Of a stretch of 64,000 bases of DNA, positions 44,446-52,991 are shown in pieces; position 1 is the first letter of the stretch; every line of letters starts with the position of its first letter. The stretch comes from Ignavibacteria bacterium (GTDB lineage Bacteria; Bacteroidota; Ignavibacteria; Tepidaquicellales; Tepidaquicellaceae), in NCBI GenBank assembly GCA_019187405.1, contig JABAQZ010000011.1, positions 62,001 through 126,000 of the forward strand, read 5' to 3'. Below the pieces are notes generated by a model. It searched no databases. It was given only the letters and a program-made list of their open reading frames with translations, and had not been told where the DNA came from. The position numbers and the translations under genes were made by a program.

Positions 44446-45093
44446 ATGCCTATAAAAGAATTTACTGAACAGGAAAAAGTATGGCGGTCGCATTTCGGCG
44501 AAGAGTATAACAAGAGAAATACTTATACAAACGAAGAGCTGGATGAAGTTTTCAAAAAAGTAATTGGAATTTCAAGAACAGAAATAAATAAAGAATTCAT
44601 AAATGAAATTGATCGTGAGTCTAAAATACTTGAAGTAGGATGCAATATCGGAATGATGCTTGTGAATTTGCAGAAAACAGGTTTTAAAAATCTCAGCGGA
44701 ATTGAAATACAGCCAAAGGCAATTGAAACGGCAAAGTTAAGATCGGAAGGAATTAATTTTACGGAAGGAAGCGCATACAGTCTTCCCTATAGTGATAATG
44801 ATTTTGACATGGTGTTTACGTGTCATGTATTGATTCATCTGCCTCCGGATAAAATCAGAATAGCGCTCGGGGAGATGGTAAGATGCAGCAGAAAGTATAT
44901 TTATTGTGAAGAATATTATGCGGATGAAATTACCGAGATAAAAAATTATCACGGCAAGAATAACATAGTATGGAAAAGAGATTTTGAAAAATTAATTTCC
45001 AGTGAATTTAAAGATCTTAAATTAATAAAGAGCAAAAAGTACAAATATACCGGCAGCGAAAACATAGAAACAGTATTTCTATTCAGCAAATAA
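44446..45093 (+). CDS. Class I methyltransferase, pseudaminate-associated type (copy 1)
   Basis: 215 residues. SAM motif I is ILEVGCNIGMML, with an acidic residue at the end of the next strand (SGIEIQ) and FDMVFTCHVLIHLPP after it. The N-terminus EQEKVWRSHFGEEYNKRNTY is a signature of the methylases found beside pseudaminic acid genes. It would O- or N-methylate the sugar acid. It directly follows the NeuB-like gene and is a tandem paralog of the next gene. Confidence 0.83.
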   Translation: MPIKEFTEQEKVWRSHFGEEYNKRNTYTNEELDEVFKKVIGISRTEINKEFINEIDRESKILEVGCNIGMMLVNLQKTGFKNLSGIEIQPKAIETAKLRSEGINFTEGSAYSLPYSDNDFDMVFTCHVLIHLPPDKIRIALGEMVRCSRKYIYCEEYYADEITEIKNYHGKNNIVWKRDFEKLISSEFKDLKLIKSKKYKYTGSENIETVFLFSK

Positions 45094-45119
45094 TTTGAAC
45101 AAACATTTAATAAAATAAA

Positions 45120-45758
45120 ATGAAAACAACACATCAGGAAGAAGTCTGGAAGTCCAAATTTGGCGAAGAGTATAATTACAGGAATGTATATGACAACAAA
45201 GCATTGGACGATGTTTATACAAGCGATATTGGAATTACAAGAACCGAAATGAACAAGAGATTCATAGGTGATTTTGACAGAGACATTAAGATACTTGAAA
45301 TAGGATGCAACATTGGAGTTCAGCTTGTAAATCTTCAGGAAATGGGTTTTAAGAATTTATACGGGCTCGAGCTTCAATGGCATGCAATTGAAATCGCACA
45401 TCAAAAGACGAAAGGTCTCAACATTGTTCAGGGAACGGCATACGACATTCCTTTTAAGACAGGTTACTTTGATTTGGTATTTACAAATAGAGTGCTGATA
45501 CACATAAATCCGGACAGGCTGGCAGATGCATTAAAAGAGATTGTCAGATGTACTAACAGTTTCGTTTACGGAAGCGAATATTATAATGATAAGCTTACGG
45601 AGATAAAAAGGTATGAAGGTTATGAAAACGTACTTTGGAAAAGAGATTTTGCAAAATTTTATCTTGATAATTTTCCGGAGCTAAAATTAGTAAAAGAAGA
45701 AAAGTATAAATATACTTTTAATGATGATGTAGATTCAACTTTTCTTTTAAAAAAGTAG
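45120..45758 (+). CDS. Class I methyltransferase, pseudaminate-associated type (copy 2)
   Basis: 212 residues, 26 bases after its paralog. It shares HQEEVWKSKFGEEYNYRNVY, KILEIGCNIGVQLVNLQEMG and the end pattern KYKYT. Differences cluster in the middle, for example YGLELQWHAIEIA versus SGIEIQPKAIETA, where the substrate pocket may lie. A tandem duplication is the likely origin. The two proteins may methylate different positions or different sugars. Confidence 0.83.
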   Translation: MKTTHQEEVWKSKFGEEYNYRNVYDNKALDDVYTSDIGITRTEMNKRFIGDFDRDIKILEIGCNIGVQLVNLQEMGFKNLYGLELQWHAIEIAHQKTKGLNIVQGTAYDIPFKTGYFDLVFTNRVLIHINPDRLADALKEIVRCTNSFVYGSEYYNDKLTEIKRYEGYENVLWKRDFAKFYLDNFPELKLVKEEKYKYTFNDDVDSTFLLKK

Positions 45759-45759
45759 A

Positions 45760-46539
45760 TTGAAAAAAATAAAAACGGTTGCTTGCATTGAAGCAAGGAT
45801 GACTTCGAGCCGTCTGCCCGGGAAAGTGATGATGGAGTTATGCTGCAGACCGGTATTGGATATTCTCATCGAAAGACTTTCATTGTCGAAATTTACAGAT
45901 GAAGTTATCATTGCGACGACGTCAAATAAAACTGACGATAAAATTGAAGAGCTTGGCAGAAAGCTTGGAATATTTGTTTACAGGGGAAGCGAGGATGATG
46001 TACTTGACAGAGTAGTAAGAGCAGTCGAATCTGTTAATGCAGATGCGGTGATCGAGATAACCGGCGATTGTCCGCTAATGGATCCTGCAGTAGTGGATTA
46101 TACGGCCGGCGAGTTTATAAAAAATTATCCAATGTATGATTATGTAACAAACATCGGTTATATCGATGATGAGAAAAGAGAAATACCGGTTGGTATGGAT
46201 GTAAGGGTTTTTAAATTTGACGAGCTGAAAAAAATAAGCGGATTAACTAATGATCCCGAAGACAGAGAGCATGTGTCTTTATATTTTTTCAGAGGCGGGA
46301 AAAATAAATACAGATTAAAGAATGTCAAGACGCCGGATAAATGGAAGCGGGAATACAATCCTAGATTAACTCTCGATACAAGAGAGGATTATGAAGTTAT
46401 CAGCAGAATATATGAGACATTAAGCGAATACAATCCGCGATTTGGTTTAGAAGACATACTTAAATTTCTTGACAGTAACAGAGATATTGCGGAAATAAAT
46501 TCGGGCGTAATTCAGAAAACGGTAAAAGACATTGGTTAA
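45760..46539 (+). CDS. SpsF-type cytidylyltransferase-like protein (copy 2)
   Basis: 259 residues, starting at TTG 45760, one base after the preceding stop. ACIEARMTSSRLPGKVMMEL and EITGDCPLMDPAVVD match copy 1 at 40716. DREHVSLYFF and LTLDTREDYEVI are also conserved. One of the two copies may serve the NeuB product and the other a different sugar. It overlaps the next gene by eight bases. Confidence 0.84.
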   Translation: MKKIKTVACIEARMTSSRLPGKVMMELCCRPVLDILIERLSLSKFTDEVIIATTSNKTDDKIEELGRKLGIFVYRGSEDDVLDRVVRAVESVNADAVIEITGDCPLMDPAVVDYTAGEFIKNYPMYDYVTNIGYIDDEKREIPVGMDVRVFKFDELKKISGLTNDPEDREHVSLYFFRGGKNKYRLKNVKTPDKWKREYNPRLTLDTREDYEVISRIYETLSEYNPRFGLEDILKFLDSNRDIAEINSGVIQKTVKDIG

Positions 46540-47506
46540 ATTTTCTGCAGTTCTCATTGGATGCGGCGACATTGGATATTTATTTGACCGCGACAAAAAG
46601 CGTAAAGGAGCTTTAACTCACTTTAAGGCATTTAGAGATTCAGGGAAGTTTAATCTTATTGCAGTATCGGAAATAAGAGAAGAAATCAGGGAAGAAATTC
46701 AAAGTAAGTATGGAATCCCGGCATTTGGAGATTACAAAAAAATGTTAAAAGAAATCAAGCCTGACATAATTGCGATTGCTTCAGACGACGAGACTCATTA
46801 TCCGATGCTTTGCGAATCATTGAAATGCAAACCAAAGCTTGTATTTATTGAAAAGCCGCTGGCATTGAAATATGAAGAAGTTAAAAATGTTATTAAGAAT
46901 TTTAAGAAAGAAAAAATACTGCTTCAGGTAAATTACACCAGAAGATTTTTAAAAGAGTTTGACGAAGCGGGTACGTTTATTAAAAGCGGGAAAATCGGTA
47001 AGCCGGAATCGGCGGTACTTTATTACTCGAGAGGACTAACGCATAATGCATCGCATTATATTGACTTGATGAACAGTTACATTGGCGAGACGGAAAAGAA
47101 TCTCATAAAAATATCGGAGAAAAAGGGGATAGGGGATGCTGATAGTACTGTAAGTTTTGATTTAATTTATAAAAACGGATTTGAGATGAGATTCATAGGT
47201 CTCAATCCAACAAAGCTTGCATTTGCGGAGATTGACATTGCAGGAACATCGGGAAGGGTAAGGATTAACTGCAATAACGAGATAGAGTATTACAAAGTAA
47301 GAGAAAACAGATTATTCAAGGGATACTATTCTTATGAGTTATTCAAAAGCGTAGTTATAGATTTCACAAAAGCACTGCCTAATGCGGTGGAAAATATTTA
47401 CAGTGCGCTTTGCGGAAAAGAAAATCTCAAATCGTCCGGAGAGAACTCATTAAAAATTTTTGAATTAATAAAAAGAATCAGGGAGAAAGAGTTATGTCGA
47501 AATTAG
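46532..47506 (+). CDS. Gfo/Idh/MocA family oxidoreductase (copy 2)
   Basis: 324 residues from TTG 46532. KFSAVLIGCGDIGYLFDRDK is the cofactor loop and FIEKPLALKYEE the Lys-Pro segment, followed by LQVNYTRRF. It lies directly after SpsF copy 2, as copy 1 lies after SpsF copy 1, but the two oxidoreductases are not close in sequence. The next gene, an aminotransferase, overlaps by 13 bases, so a keto sugar made here could be aminated at once. Confidence 0.82.
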   Translation: MVKFSAVLIGCGDIGYLFDRDKKRKGALTHFKAFRDSGKFNLIAVSEIREEIREEIQSKYGIPAFGDYKKMLKEIKPDIIAIASDDETHYPMLCESLKCKPKLVFIEKPLALKYEEVKNVIKNFKKEKILLQVNYTRRFLKEFDEAGTFIKSGKIGKPESAVLYYSRGLTHNASHYIDLMNSYIGETEKNLIKISEKKGIGDADSTVSFDLIYKNGFEMRFIGLNPTKLAFAEIDIAGTSGRVRINCNNEIEYYKVRENRLFKGYYSYELFKSVVIDFTKALPNAVENIYSALCGKENLKSSGENSLKIFELIKRIREKELCRN

Positions 47507-48813
47507 CATTGTTTGGCGGCAAGCCTGTAAGAACCGAAATTTATCCTCACAGCAACAGCATAGGAGAAGAAGAAAAAAGAGCTGTCATAAAGGTACTCGA
47601 ATCGGGAAATCTTTCGCAGTATGTGGGTTCATGGAACGACGATTTTTACGGCGGACCAACCGTAAGGCAGTTTGAAAAAGACTGGAGCGGGTTTTTTGGC
47701 GTGAAGCATACGATTGCGGTTAACTCAAATACTTCGGGATTGTACGCATGCATTGGAGCATGTGATATCGGTCCCGGCGATGAAGTGATTGTTTCACCTT
47801 ATACCATGACAGCAGGAGCGATAGCTCCGCTGATTTACGGAGCAGTGCCCGTGTTTGCAGATATAGATGAAGATATTTTTTGTCTCGATCCGAAAAGTAT
47901 TGAGGCAAACATTACTCCGAGAACCAAAGCAATACTCGTAGTTCACATCTGCGGACATCCGACCGATATGGATGAAGTAATGAGAATTGCATCGAAGTAT
48001 AAGCTGAAAGTGATTGAAGACTGCGCTCAATCTCCAAATGCCGAATACAAAGGCAGGAAAGTTGGGACAATCGGCGATGTAGGGATTTTCAGTTTGAATT
48101 ATCACAAGCACATTCACACAGGCGAAGGCGGAATGATTACGACGAACAACGATACAATTGCGGAAAAAGTACAGCTTATCAGAAACCATGGCGAAGCAGT
48201 AGTCGAAGGCAAGAAGACAAAGGATATTTACAACACCTTTGGATTTAATTACAGGATGACCGAGATGGAAGCGGCAGTAGGGATTGAGCAGTTGAAGAAG
48301 CTCGTTCCGCTAGTAAATAAGAGAATTGAGAATGCGAATTATTTATCGGAGAGATTAAGAGAACTTCCGGGAATAATTCCGCCGGTAGTAAAAGAAGGAT
48401 GCACACATGTTTATTACATGCATACATTCAAGTACAAAAAAGAAATAACGGGAGTGAGCAGGAATTTATTTGTTGATGCCGTGAAAGCCGAACTTCCATT
48501 GATGAGACTTAGAGAGACCACGCCTATTATGGGCGTAGGATTTGCGCCGCCGCTATATCTTCAGCCGATTTATCAGCAGAGACTTCATAAATGTTCATTC
48601 AACTGTCCGAGATATGAAGGTGAAGTTTCGTATGAAAGAGGTTTGTGTCCTGTTGCAGAGAAGATGTATTTTGAAGAAGTCTTTACGCATGAATACATGA
48701 GACCGACATTTACAAAGAAAGAGCTTGATGAAGTGTTGACTGCATATTTTAAAGTATATGAGAATCTCGATGAATTAAAAAAGCATGAGTCAAAAAATGC
48801 AGTTGCAAACTGA
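47494..48813 (+). CDS. DegT/DnrJ/EryC1 aminotransferase with cysteine-bearing tail
   Basis: 439 residues, longer than the usual 370-400. The PLP lysine lies in SLNYHKHIHTGEGGM, and VIEDCAQSPNAEYKG is the Asp segment. An insertion near the end (about 365-395) has three Cys in KCSFNCPRYEG and RGLCPVAE, seen in a subgroup related to spore-coat SpsC or to larger C-terminally extended members. It starts MSKLALFGGKPVRTEIYP. It likely aminates a sugar of the nonulosonate module. ATG start. Confidence 0.85.
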   Translation: MSKLALFGGKPVRTEIYPHSNSIGEEEKRAVIKVLESGNLSQYVGSWNDDFYGGPTVRQFEKDWSGFFGVKHTIAVNSNTSGLYACIGACDIGPGDEVIVSPYTMTAGAIAPLIYGAVPVFADIDEDIFCLDPKSIEANITPRTKAILVVHICGHPTDMDEVMRIASKYKLKVIEDCAQSPNAEYKGRKVGTIGDVGIFSLNYHKHIHTGEGGMITTNNDTIAEKVQLIRNHGEAVVEGKKTKDIYNTFGFNYRMTEMEAAVGIEQLKKLVPLVNKRIENANYLSERLRELPGIIPPVVKEGCTHVYYMHTFKYKKEITGVSRNLFVDAVKAELPLMRLRETTPIMGVGFAPPLYLQPIYQQRLHKCSFNCPRYEGEVSYERGLCPVAEKMYFEEVFTHEYMRPTFTKKELDEVLTAYFKVYENLDELKKHESKNAVAN

Positions 48814-49851
48814 ATGGATAAAAAAATTCTTATGGCATTTGATGATCCCGGCGGCGGTCTTGCATTAACAAGTCTTATAGAGCCATTAAAAAATGAAGGT
48901 ATAAAAATTAGATTGTATTCGGGACTACTAAGCAGGAAATTTACGGGAGATTATGAATCGGAAATTCTAGGCAGCAACATTGACAAGCAGACAGCCGAAA
49001 AAATTTTGGAAGAAAATGAACCTGACATGTTAATTACCGGCACAAGCGCTGGTAATGCGGAGCAGTTATTAAGGAATGATGCATTTGAAAAAAACATTAC
49101 GTCGGTTGTGATTTTGGATTTCTGGAAAGATTACGGAAGAAGATGGTATTTTGCGGATTACAATATTGAGGAAACTAAGGATTATGTTTTTGTAATGGAT
49201 GAATGCACCAAAGCTGAAATGGAGAAAGAAGGTTTTCGGGAAAAGTTTCTGCTTGTTACAGGTCATCCATATCTTGACAAGATTTTTAATTACGGAAATA
49301 ATAAACCGGTTGTTCATGGCAGGGAAAATCATTATTTATTTTTATCACAGCCTTTGAATGTAATAGGAATTAAAAATTACGCCATACATCCGCTGGAGTA
49401 TTTACTAAATTCTTTAAAAACACTTACAGCAGAAAAAGGAAATATAAAATTAACTGTGAAGCTGCATCCCGTAGAGACAATTACAACTGAGCTTGAAAAT
49501 GCGGTTCAAAAGTTTCATTCAGAAGTATTAAGCATAAGAATCATAAAAAACGAAATCAGTATTGACAATCTCATAGACGAGTCGGAGATAGTAATCGGGT
49601 TTAATACAATTGCAATGTTTGAAGCTCGTGCAAAAAACAAAAGAACAATAAGTTTGAAAGCAGTGAAGGTAAAAGAATCTCTTGACAAAGCGATGATGAG
49701 AGCGGGAATTGAAATCGTTGAGATAAATACCAAAGACATTACAAGCGTATTAAAAAATAAAACTGAGTTACATATTCCTCAAAACTTCCATAAAGGAGCT
49801 ATAGAAAATTGCAAAAGAGAAATATTAAATCTTCTCGGCAGAAAAAATTAG
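48814..49851 (+). CDS. GT-B-like protein of unknown specificity
   Basis: 345 residues, ATG start. The N-half begins KKILMAFDDPGGGLALTSLI, and the C-half has LTVKLHPVE, a lone SEIVIGFNTIAMFEARA and a final strand, suggesting two Rossmann-like domains as in UDP-GlcNAc 2-epimerases, PseG-like hydrolases or glycosyltransferases. A mid-part reads FLLVTGHPYLDKIF. I do not recognise one family with certainty. In this context it could hydrolyse or epimerise the precursor sugar, or transfer the finished acid. Confidence 0.6.
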   Translation: MDKKILMAFDDPGGGLALTSLIEPLKNEGIKIRLYSGLLSRKFTGDYESEILGSNIDKQTAEKILEENEPDMLITGTSAGNAEQLLRNDAFEKNITSVVILDFWKDYGRRWYFADYNIEETKDYVFVMDECTKAEMEKEGFREKFLLVTGHPYLDKIFNYGNNKPVVHGRENHYLFLSQPLNVIGIKNYAIHPLEYLLNSLKTLTAEKGNIKLTVKLHPVETITTELENAVQKFHSEVLSIRIIKNEISIDNLIDESEIVIGFNTIAMFEARAKNKRTISLKAVKVKESLDKAMMRAGIEIVEINTKDITSVLKNKTELHIPQNFHKGAIENCKREILNLLGRKN

Positions 49852-50396
49852 AGAAAGCAAAGCCATTTCTTTTTGGGAAAAACATTTTACTTAGTCCGTT
49901 AACTGAAGCAGACATTTCCGATGACTACATAAGCTGGTTTAACGACAGGGAAGTATGCAGGGATAATTCTCATGCCGTATTTCCGAATACATATAAAAAA
50001 ACCGCAGCTTATTTGAAATCAATAGAGAACAGCAAAACGGATTTTGTATTTTCAATAAGATGGAAAAAAAATAAACTTCACATAGGCAATGTTTCTTTAC
50101 AGAATATCAACTGGGTAAACAGGTCGGCGGAAATAGCAATCATTATCGGAAATAAAAATTATTGGAACAAAGGTGTTGGAAGCGAAGCATACCAGCTGAT
50201 TTTGGATTATGGATTCGGGACATTGAACCTGAACAGAATAGCATCTGGACAGACAATTACAAATAAAGGAATGATAAAAGTATGCAAGAAAAACGGTATG
50301 AAAAGAGAAGGATTATTGAGACAGGTTATATATAAAGAGGGGAAATATCTTGATGCGGTAATTTTTTCAATTTTAAAAAAAGAATTCGAAAAATAA
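49809..50396 (+). CDS. GNAT-family N-acetyltransferase
   Basis: 195 residues from TTG 49809, overlapping the previous gene by 43 bases; an ATG start would remove the first conserved strand. ILLSPLTEADISDDYISWFN, NRSAEIAIIIG, NYWNKGVGSEAY (acetyl-CoA loop) and MIKVCKKNGMKREGLLRQ match the RimJ/RimL and PseH/LegH-like group. It would acetylate an amine on a nucleotide sugar of the nonulosonate pathway. The aminotransferase two genes upstream would supply that amine. Confidence 0.82.
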   Translation: MQKRNIKSSRQKKLEKAKPFLFGKNILLSPLTEADISDDYISWFNDREVCRDNSHAVFPNTYKKTAAYLKSIENSKTDFVFSIRWKKNKLHIGNVSLQNINWVNRSAEIAIIIGNKNYWNKGVGSEAYQLILDYGFGTLNLNRIASGQTITNKGMIKVCKKNGMKREGLLRQVIYKEGKYLDAVIFSILKKEFEK

Positions 50397-50403
50397 AATT
50401 ATT

Positions 50404-51603
50404 ATGGACAAGGAAAATTCGGGAAAGCCTATAATGGAAGGAGTGCAGTATTGTATCCGATGCTGCATACCATCGACGCAGGAGGGAGTCAAGTTTGATG
50501 AATTGGGAATTTGTCAGGCATGTCAATCATCAGAGCAGAAGATACACATAAACTGGGTAGAGAAGGAGAAAGAGTTAAGAGAAATATTAAATCAGGCAAA
50601 AGCAAATGCCGGGAATAATTATGACTGCATAATTCCGATAAGCGGCGGTAAAGACAGTACATTTCAGCTTCATGTGCTCACAAAAGTTTATGACATGAAG
50701 CCACTTGCCGTTACATTCAGCCATAACTGGTTTAGCGAGACAGGCTGGTATAACCTGATAAATTCGCTTGAAAAATTTAATGTCGATCATATAATGTTTA
50801 CACCCAGCAGAGATCTTGTAAACAGACTTGCAAGAAGATCTCTCGATGCAATCGGAGATACATGCTGGCATTGTCATGCAGGAGTAGGAGCATTTTCAAC
50901 TCAGGTTGCAGTTAGGTTCAACATTCCACTTCTGATTTTCGGAGAATCAATTGCTGAAGCGTCGGGTCGTTCATCTTACAAAAATCCTCTTATGGAGTTT
51001 AATGCAGAATATCTTTTAAAAGTATCCACGAAGAGAAATCCGATTGAGATGGTTTGCGATTACATTTCGGAAAAAGAAATGAAGCCGTTTTTCTTTCCGA
51101 CAATGGAGGAAATGGAGAAAGCAGGGATCAGGCTTCTTCATTTAGGCGATTACATTTTCTGGGATGACGAGAGGCAGATGGAATTTGTCCGTGATACATA
51201 CGGCTGGAAGGAAACGGAAGTCGAAGGCACATACAAAGGATACAAAAGCGCAGAGTGTATTATGCCGGGCATGCATGATTTTACAAATTATCTTAAAAGG
51301 GGATACGGGAGATCAACTTATCAAGCAAGCATTGATGTGAGAAACGGACTGCTGACAAGAGAAGAAGGGTTTGATCTTTCCAGAAAATACGACACTGAAA
51401 TTCCCGAATCACTTGAGTATTATCTTAAAATTACCGGGATGTCGAAGGAAGAATTTTATAAAATCATGAAAGAGAAAAGACTTGATGAAATAAAAAACAT
51501 AGAGCTTCCTGTAATTCAGAAAACAAGAAAGAATAAGGAAAGGATATTTCCATTTGCACAACAGATAATTGAAAAAGAAGAAAAATCAAAAAGCAATGAG
51601 TGA
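50404..51603 (+). CDS. N-acetyl sugar amidotransferase (WbpG/PseA family)
   Basis: 399 residues, ATG start. Paired cysteines YCIRCCIPS and GICQACQ (residues 17-40) form a likely zinc site. The PP-loop ATPase motif is SGGKDS (80-85), and DTCWHCHAGVGAFSTQVA and LIFGESIAEASGRS follow. WbpG-type enzymes turn an N-acetyl group into an acetamidino group using ATP and ammonia, as in acetamidino forms of pseudaminic and legionaminic acid. The usual HisH/HisF-like ammonia supply is not encoded nearby; an amidase gene overlaps instead. Confidence 0.9.
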   Translation: MDKENSGKPIMEGVQYCIRCCIPSTQEGVKFDELGICQACQSSEQKIHINWVEKEKELREILNQAKANAGNNYDCIIPISGGKDSTFQLHVLTKVYDMKPLAVTFSHNWFSETGWYNLINSLEKFNVDHIMFTPSRDLVNRLARRSLDAIGDTCWHCHAGVGAFSTQVAVRFNIPLLIFGESIAEASGRSSYKNPLMEFNAEYLLKVSTKRNPIEMVCDYISEKEMKPFFFPTMEEMEKAGIRLLHLGDYIFWDDERQMEFVRDTYGWKETEVEGTYKGYKSAECIMPGMHDFTNYLKRGYGRSTYQASIDVRNGLLTREEGFDLSRKYDTEIPESLEYYLKITGMSKEEFYKIMKEKRLDEIKNIELPVIQKTRKNKERIFPFAQQIIEKEEKSKSNE

Positions 51604-52981
51604 TGTACTGATAAATACTGAAAAAAGCATATTTCTCGAGACCTCCATAAAAAATTTAATCTCAATGATTCAGAGTGGAGAGACAGATCCGCTCGAAATA
51701 GCAGATGCATGCATAAAATTTACCGAGAAGTATAATGAAAAATACAAAGTATGGGTTACATTTGACAAAGAAAAACTAAAACGTGAAAGTGTTTTATCAT
51801 TAGAGAGAATTGAAAAAGGAGAAAAGATCAGGGAGCTTGAATCAATTCCCATCGGTGTAAAGGACATATTCAACACTGTAGATTTTCCGACACAGATGGG
51901 AAGTCCATTATGGAAAGGATTTACGCCGGGAAATGATGCGCGCGTGATATATTATTTAAAAATGGCAGGAGCATTAATTCCGGGAAAAACCGATACGGCA
52001 GAATTTGCAGTGCATGCTATCGGCAACTGTCTTAATCCTCATGATATTTCAAGAACACCCGGCACATCATCCAGCGGATCATCCGCAGCAGTTGCTCTAG
52101 GAATGGTACCGGCAGCGATAGGGACACAGACAGCGGGTTCTATATCAAGACCTGCGAGTTTTTGCGGAGTTTACGGATGCAAACCATCTTTTGGATTAAT
52201 ACCAAGAACTGGAATGCTTAAGACTACGGACAGTCTTGATACGATCGGATTTTTTACATCAAAATACGAAGACTTGATAACGATGTTTGAGACAATGCGC
52301 GTACACGGATCAAATTATCCCGTAAGCGACGGAGCTTTGTCGGATATTAAAAGGCAAAGCAGACAAAACAGGAAAAATTGGAAAGTAGGATTTGTAAAGT
52401 CTCATGTTTGGGACTTTTCGCCTGAATATGCAAAACAGTCTATTCTGGATTTTGTGGAAGAGCTAAGGAAATTGCCGGAGATTGAAGTGTCCGAAGCAGA
52501 GTTACCTATTGCTGTAAAAAATTCACACAACATTCACGAAACGATTTACGATAAAACATTATCATATTATTTTCAGGAAGAGCTGAAAGAGCCGGAGCAT
52601 GTCTCGGAAATTATGAACGAAATATTTTTAAGAGGAAAAAAGATATCGAAAGAAAAATATCTTGATGCGCTAACCGAGCAGGAAAAACTGATTCACCAAA
52701 TGGATGAATACATGAAAGATTACGATGTGTTGATTTCATTGAGCACATCGGGAGAAGCTCCCATGAGGGATGAACAGGAAAAACCCGATCCATCGCTGAT
52801 ATGGACACTGACGCACTTACCTGTAGTATGTTCGCCAAAATTTTTATCACCGGACAGACTTCCTTTTGGAGTTCAGTTTACTGCAAGAAAATATAACGAT
52901 TATCTTTTGTTTAAATTTACTGATTACCTGAGGTATTCAGATTTGATACCCGAAGGTACTTATCCGGAAATAAAATTTTGA
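51596..52981 (+). CDS. Amidase signature family protein (GatA-like)
   Basis: About 461 residues from ATG 51596, which overlaps the preceding stop by eight bases; an in-frame TTG 27 bases upstream is less likely. IPIGVKDIFNT holds the catalytic Lys, GTSSSGSSAAVALGM the cis-Ser, and GTQTAGSISRPASFCG the nucleophilic Ser. Amidases release ammonia from amides. The overlap with the sugar amidotransferase suggests that it supplies ammonia to it, or acts on its product. GatB/GatC homologs are not present. Confidence 0.87.
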   Translation: MSDVLINTEKSIFLETSIKNLISMIQSGETDPLEIADACIKFTEKYNEKYKVWVTFDKEKLKRESVLSLERIEKGEKIRELESIPIGVKDIFNTVDFPTQMGSPLWKGFTPGNDARVIYYLKMAGALIPGKTDTAEFAVHAIGNCLNPHDISRTPGTSSSGSSAAVALGMVPAAIGTQTAGSISRPASFCGVYGCKPSFGLIPRTGMLKTTDSLDTIGFFTSKYEDLITMFETMRVHGSNYPVSDGALSDIKRQSRQNRKNWKVGFVKSHVWDFSPEYAKQSILDFVEELRKLPEIEVSEAELPIAVKNSHNIHETIYDKTLSYYFQEELKEPEHVSEIMNEIFLRGKKISKEKYLDALTEQEKLIHQMDEYMKDYDVLISLSTSGEAPMRDEQEKPDPSLIWTLTHLPVVCSPKFLSPDRLPFGVQFTARKYNDYLLFKFTDYLRYSDLIPEGTYPEIKF

Positions 52982-52991
52982 TAATTAACAA

